A stretch of 6,821 nucleotides of DNA from contig UQQA01000134.1 in the NCBI GenBank assembly GCA_900543105.1, forward strand, positions 1 to 6,821, read 5' to 3'. The first letter of the stretch is position 1, and the number at the start of each line of letters is the position of its first letter. Origin of the DNA: an uncultured Ruminococcus sp. (GTDB taxonomy: Bacteria > Bacillota > Clostridia > Oscillospirales > Ruminococcaceae). Of the stretch, positions 4,632 through 6,821 are shown in pieces. Position numbers and translations under genes: made by a program. The notes under the pieces were generated by a model that was not told the origin of the DNA, made no database searches, and was given only the letters and a program-made list of their open reading frames with translations.

Positions 4632-6770
4632 ATGGCAATGTCCAAACTCAAGACTTTTGATAATTACAGAGTCTTCACAACAACATTCGCAGGCAGAGAG
4701 CTCAAAGTCGAAACAGGCAAGACCTGTGAGCTTTCCAACGGTTCGTGCTGGGTAACATACGGCGAAACAGTCGTTATGGCTAACGTTACCGCAAGCCCCA
4801 AGCCAAGAGAGGGCGTAGATTTCTTCCCCCTTTCAGTTGACTATGAGGAGCGTCTTTACTCCGTAGGCAGGATCCCAGGCTCCTTTACAAAGAGAGAGGG
4901 CAAGCCTTCCGATAAGGCTATCCTTACTTCAAGAGTAGTCGACAGACCTATCAGACCGCTCTTCCCCAAGGATATGAGAAACGATGTTTCCGTTGTTATG
5001 ACAGTTCTCGCTGTTGACCCCGATTATTCCCCTGAGATCTGCGGAATGATCGCTACTTCCGTTGCTATCTCTATTTCCGATATTCCCTGGAACGGACCTA
5101 TCGGCGGTATCTCCGTTGGTCTTATTGACGGTGAGATCGTTCTTAACCCTAACCTCGAACAGAGAGCAAAAACAGACCTCAACCTTACAGTTGCAGGCAC
5201 AGCCGAGAAGATCGTTATGATCGAAGCAGGCGCAAACGAAGTTCCCGATGATGTTATGCTCAAGGCTATCCTCACAGGTCACGAAGAGATCAAGAAGATC
5301 GTTGCTTTCATCAACGACATCAAGGCTCAGATCGGCAAGAAGAAGTTTGAATTCGAGTCAATGGAAGTTGACCACGACCTCTTTGATGCTATCGAAGAAA
5401 TGGCTGCTGAGGACGTTAAGGTCGCTCTTGACACAGATGATAAAAATATCCGCGAGGAAAGACTTAATCCTATCAAGGACGCTATCCACGCTAAATTTGA
5501 CGAAGCTTATCCCGACAAGATCGCTATGATCGATGAGTGCATCTACAAGCTTCAGAAGAAGATTGTCCGCAACTGGCTCTATGAGGGCAAGCGTGTTGAC
5601 GGCAGAGGCATCGATGAGATCCGTCCTCTCGCTTCCGAAGTAGGTGTTCTTCCAAGAGTACACGGTTCGGGACTTTTCACAAGAGGTCAGACACAGGTAC
5701 TCACGATCGCAACACTCGGACCTATCAGCGATTCACAGAAGATCGACGGTCTTGATGAAGAAGACAGCAAGCGTTATATGCATCACTACAATTTCCCGTC
5801 CTACTCCGTTGGCGAAACAAAGCCTTCAAGAGGACCCGGACGCCGTGAGATCGGTCACGGTGCGCTCGCTGAAAGAGCACTCGTTCCCGTACTTCCTTCC
5901 GTTGAAGAATTCCCGTATGCAATGCGCCTTGTTTCCGAAGTCCTTTCTTCCAACGGCTCAACATCGCAGGGTTCTATCTGCGGTTCTACGCTCGCACTTA
6001 TGGACGCTGGCGTTCCTATCAAAGCACCCGTTGCAGGTATTTCCTGCGGTCTTATCACAAGAGATGACGGCAGCTTTATGACAATGGTAGATATCCAGGG
6101 CCTTGAGGACTTCTTCGGCGATATGGACTTCAAGGTTGGCGGTACTCACAAGGGTATCACAGCTATTCAGGTCGATATCAAGGTCGACGGTCTTACACCT
6201 GCTATCATCGAAGAAGCTTTCGCTAAGACACACAAGGCAAGAGATTATATCCTTGATGAAATTATGCTCAAGGCTATAGCAGAACCCCGTCCGACTGTCG
6301 GCAAGTATGCTCCCAAGATGCTCCAGACCAAAGTTCCGGTTGACAAGATCAGAGAAGTTATCGGTCAGGGCGGTAAGGTCATTCAGAAGATCTCCGCTGA
6401 CTGCGGCGTAAAGATCGACATCAACGACGACGGCAACGTATTTGTAAGCGGTGTTGATATGGACGGCGTTAAGAAGGCTATCCAGATCGTAAACACTATC
6501 GCAAACGATCCCGAAGTCGGCGCTATCTACAAGGGCAAAGTAGTTCGCCTTATGAACTTCGGTGCATTCGTTGAGATCGCTCCCGGCAAGGACGGACTTG
6601 TTCATATCTCCAAGCTCGACAAGCAGAGAGTTGAAAAGGTAGAAGATGTTGTTTCTATCGGTGACGAGATCGTTGTTAAGGTAATGGAGATCGATAATCA
6701 GGGCAGGATCAACCTTTCAAGAAAGGATGCCCTCGCTGATATCGAAGCAAAGAAGAACGCAAACAATTAA
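4632..6770 (+). CDS. pnp: Polynucleotide phosphorylase
   Basis: PNPase degrades RNA processively from the 3' end with phosphate, releasing nucleoside diphosphates, as a cytoplasmic trimer often associated with degradosome proteins. The 712-residue product is full length for the family. It has a first RNase PH-like domain (about 14-145, with TSRVVDRPIRPLFP at 99-112), a helical linker (about 240-315), a second RNase PH-like domain (about 320-550), a KH domain with IGQGG (577-581), and an S1 domain (about 630-697, with VRLMNFGAFVEI). Asp487 and Asp493 in VDIQGLEDFFGDMDFKVGG match the catalytic aspartates of E. coli PNPase. The C-terminus ends soon after S1, with no long tail. The start is fixed by AGGAGG (4618-4623), 8 bases before the ATG. 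It lies 187 bp after rpsO, whose promoter probably drives it through the structured spacer. Codon use is strongly biased (Leu mainly CTC/CTT), as in highly expressed genes. Confidence 0.98.
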   Translation: MAMSKLKTFDNYRVFTTTFAGRELKVETGKTCELSNGSCWVTYGETVVMANVTASPKPREGVDFFPLSVDYEERLYSVGRIPGSFTKREGKPSDKAILTSRVVDRPIRPLFPKDMRNDVSVVMTVLAVDPDYSPEICGMIATSVAISISDIPWNGPIGGISVGLIDGEIVLNPNLEQRAKTDLNLTVAGTAEKIVMIEAGANEVPDDVMLKAILTGHEEIKKIVAFINDIKAQIGKKKFEFESMEVDHDLFDAIEEMAAEDVKVALDTDDKNIREERLNPIKDAIHAKFDEAYPDKIAMIDECIYKLQKKIVRNWLYEGKRVDGRGIDEIRPLASEVGVLPRVHGSGLFTRGQTQVLTIATLGPISDSQKIDGLDEEDSKRYMHHYNFPSYSVGETKPSRGPGRREIGHGALAERALVPVLPSVEEFPYAMRLVSEVLSSNGSTSQGSICGSTLALMDAGVPIKAPVAGISCGLITRDDGSFMTMVDIQGLEDFFGDMDFKVGGTHKGITAIQVDIKVDGLTPAIIEEAFAKTHKARDYILDEIMLKAIAEPRPTVGKYAPKMLQTKVPVDKIREVIGQGGKVIQKISADCGVKIDINDDGNVFVSGVDMDGVKKAIQIVNTIANDPEVGAIYKGKVVRLMNFGAFVEIAPGKDGLVHISKLDKQRVEKVEDVVSIGDEIVVKVMEIDNQGRINLSRKDALADIEAKKNANN

Positions 6771-6821
6771 TACTAATTCTCGATCAACCTATAGACAAAC
6801 TCTCGGCTATAATAAGTTCAT
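6771..6821 (+). promoter_or_regulatory. Downstream edge of pnp, possible -10 element only
   Basis: The 51 bases after the pnp stop hold no gene start and no visible hairpin terminator. TATAAT at 6808-6813 is a perfect -10 but the best -35 (TCAACC at 6784-6789, 18-bp spacing) matches only three of six positions. It could be the promoter of a gene beyond the window. Confidence 0.3.

Noticed and set aside
4474..4755. Open frame of 93 codons across the pnp leader and the pnp start
   Set aside because: It begins in the loop of the 4452-4495 hairpin, has no ribosome binding site, and mostly overlaps pnp in another frame.
5958..6605. Minus-strand open frame of 215 codons inside pnp
   Set aside because: It is a shadow of the strongly biased codon use of pnp, has no ribosome binding site or recognisable domain, and lies wholly within a certain gene.

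Overview
The window looks like a piece of chromosome from an anaerobic, fibre-degrading Gram-positive bacterium, most likely Ruminococcus or a close relative in the Clostridia. The reasons are a lipoprotein GH5 cellulase of the ruminococcal type, AGGAGG-like ribosome binding sites, two TTG starts, a SpoIIM-family protein, a DUF624 (YesL-type) membrane protein, and housekeeping promoters with 17-bp spacers. The genus is an inference; no species can be named from the sequence alone.

Layout. Positions 1 to about 138 hold, on the minus strand, the 5' part of the RNase P RNA gene (rnpB), which runs off the left edge. Its promoter is a full consensus match (TTGACA, 17 bp, extended TATAAT) and sits inside a 14-bp inverted repeat between rnpB and the end of the gene upstream on the same strand. 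That gene (194-1372, minus) encodes a lipid-anchored GH5 glucanase. A 223-bp AT-rich divergent region (1373-1595) carries one promoter for the cellulase and one for proC (1596-2402, plus). proC is followed closely by a SpoIIM-like membrane protein (2465-3100) and a DUF624 membrane protein (3134-3994), with no clear terminator between them, so the three probably share a transcript.

At 4021-4049 a strong extended -10 promoter starts the classical rpsO-pnp unit: ribosomal protein S15 (4178-4444) and polynucleotide phosphorylase (4632-6770). The 120-nt rpsO leader and the 187-nt rpsO-pnp spacer are both rich in RNA structure. The spacer holds an 18-bp hairpin just after rpsO and then a second, roughly 25-bp imperfect hairpin shortly before the pnp ribosome binding site. 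By analogy with known systems these are candidates for S15 autoregulation and for RNase III/PNPase autoregulation. The last 51 bases hold no gene, only a possible -10 element.

The protein-coding content is ordinary: housekeeping RNA metabolism, proline synthesis, one plant-polysaccharide enzyme and two poorly characterised membrane proteins. I see no CRISPR array, mobile element, phage gene, toxin-antitoxin pair or new defence system. The points worth a second look are in the non-coding DNA and RNA: the rpsO and pnp leaders, the rnpB promoter inside a palindrome, and the divergent cellulase/proC control region. No gap between genes exceeds 300 bases.
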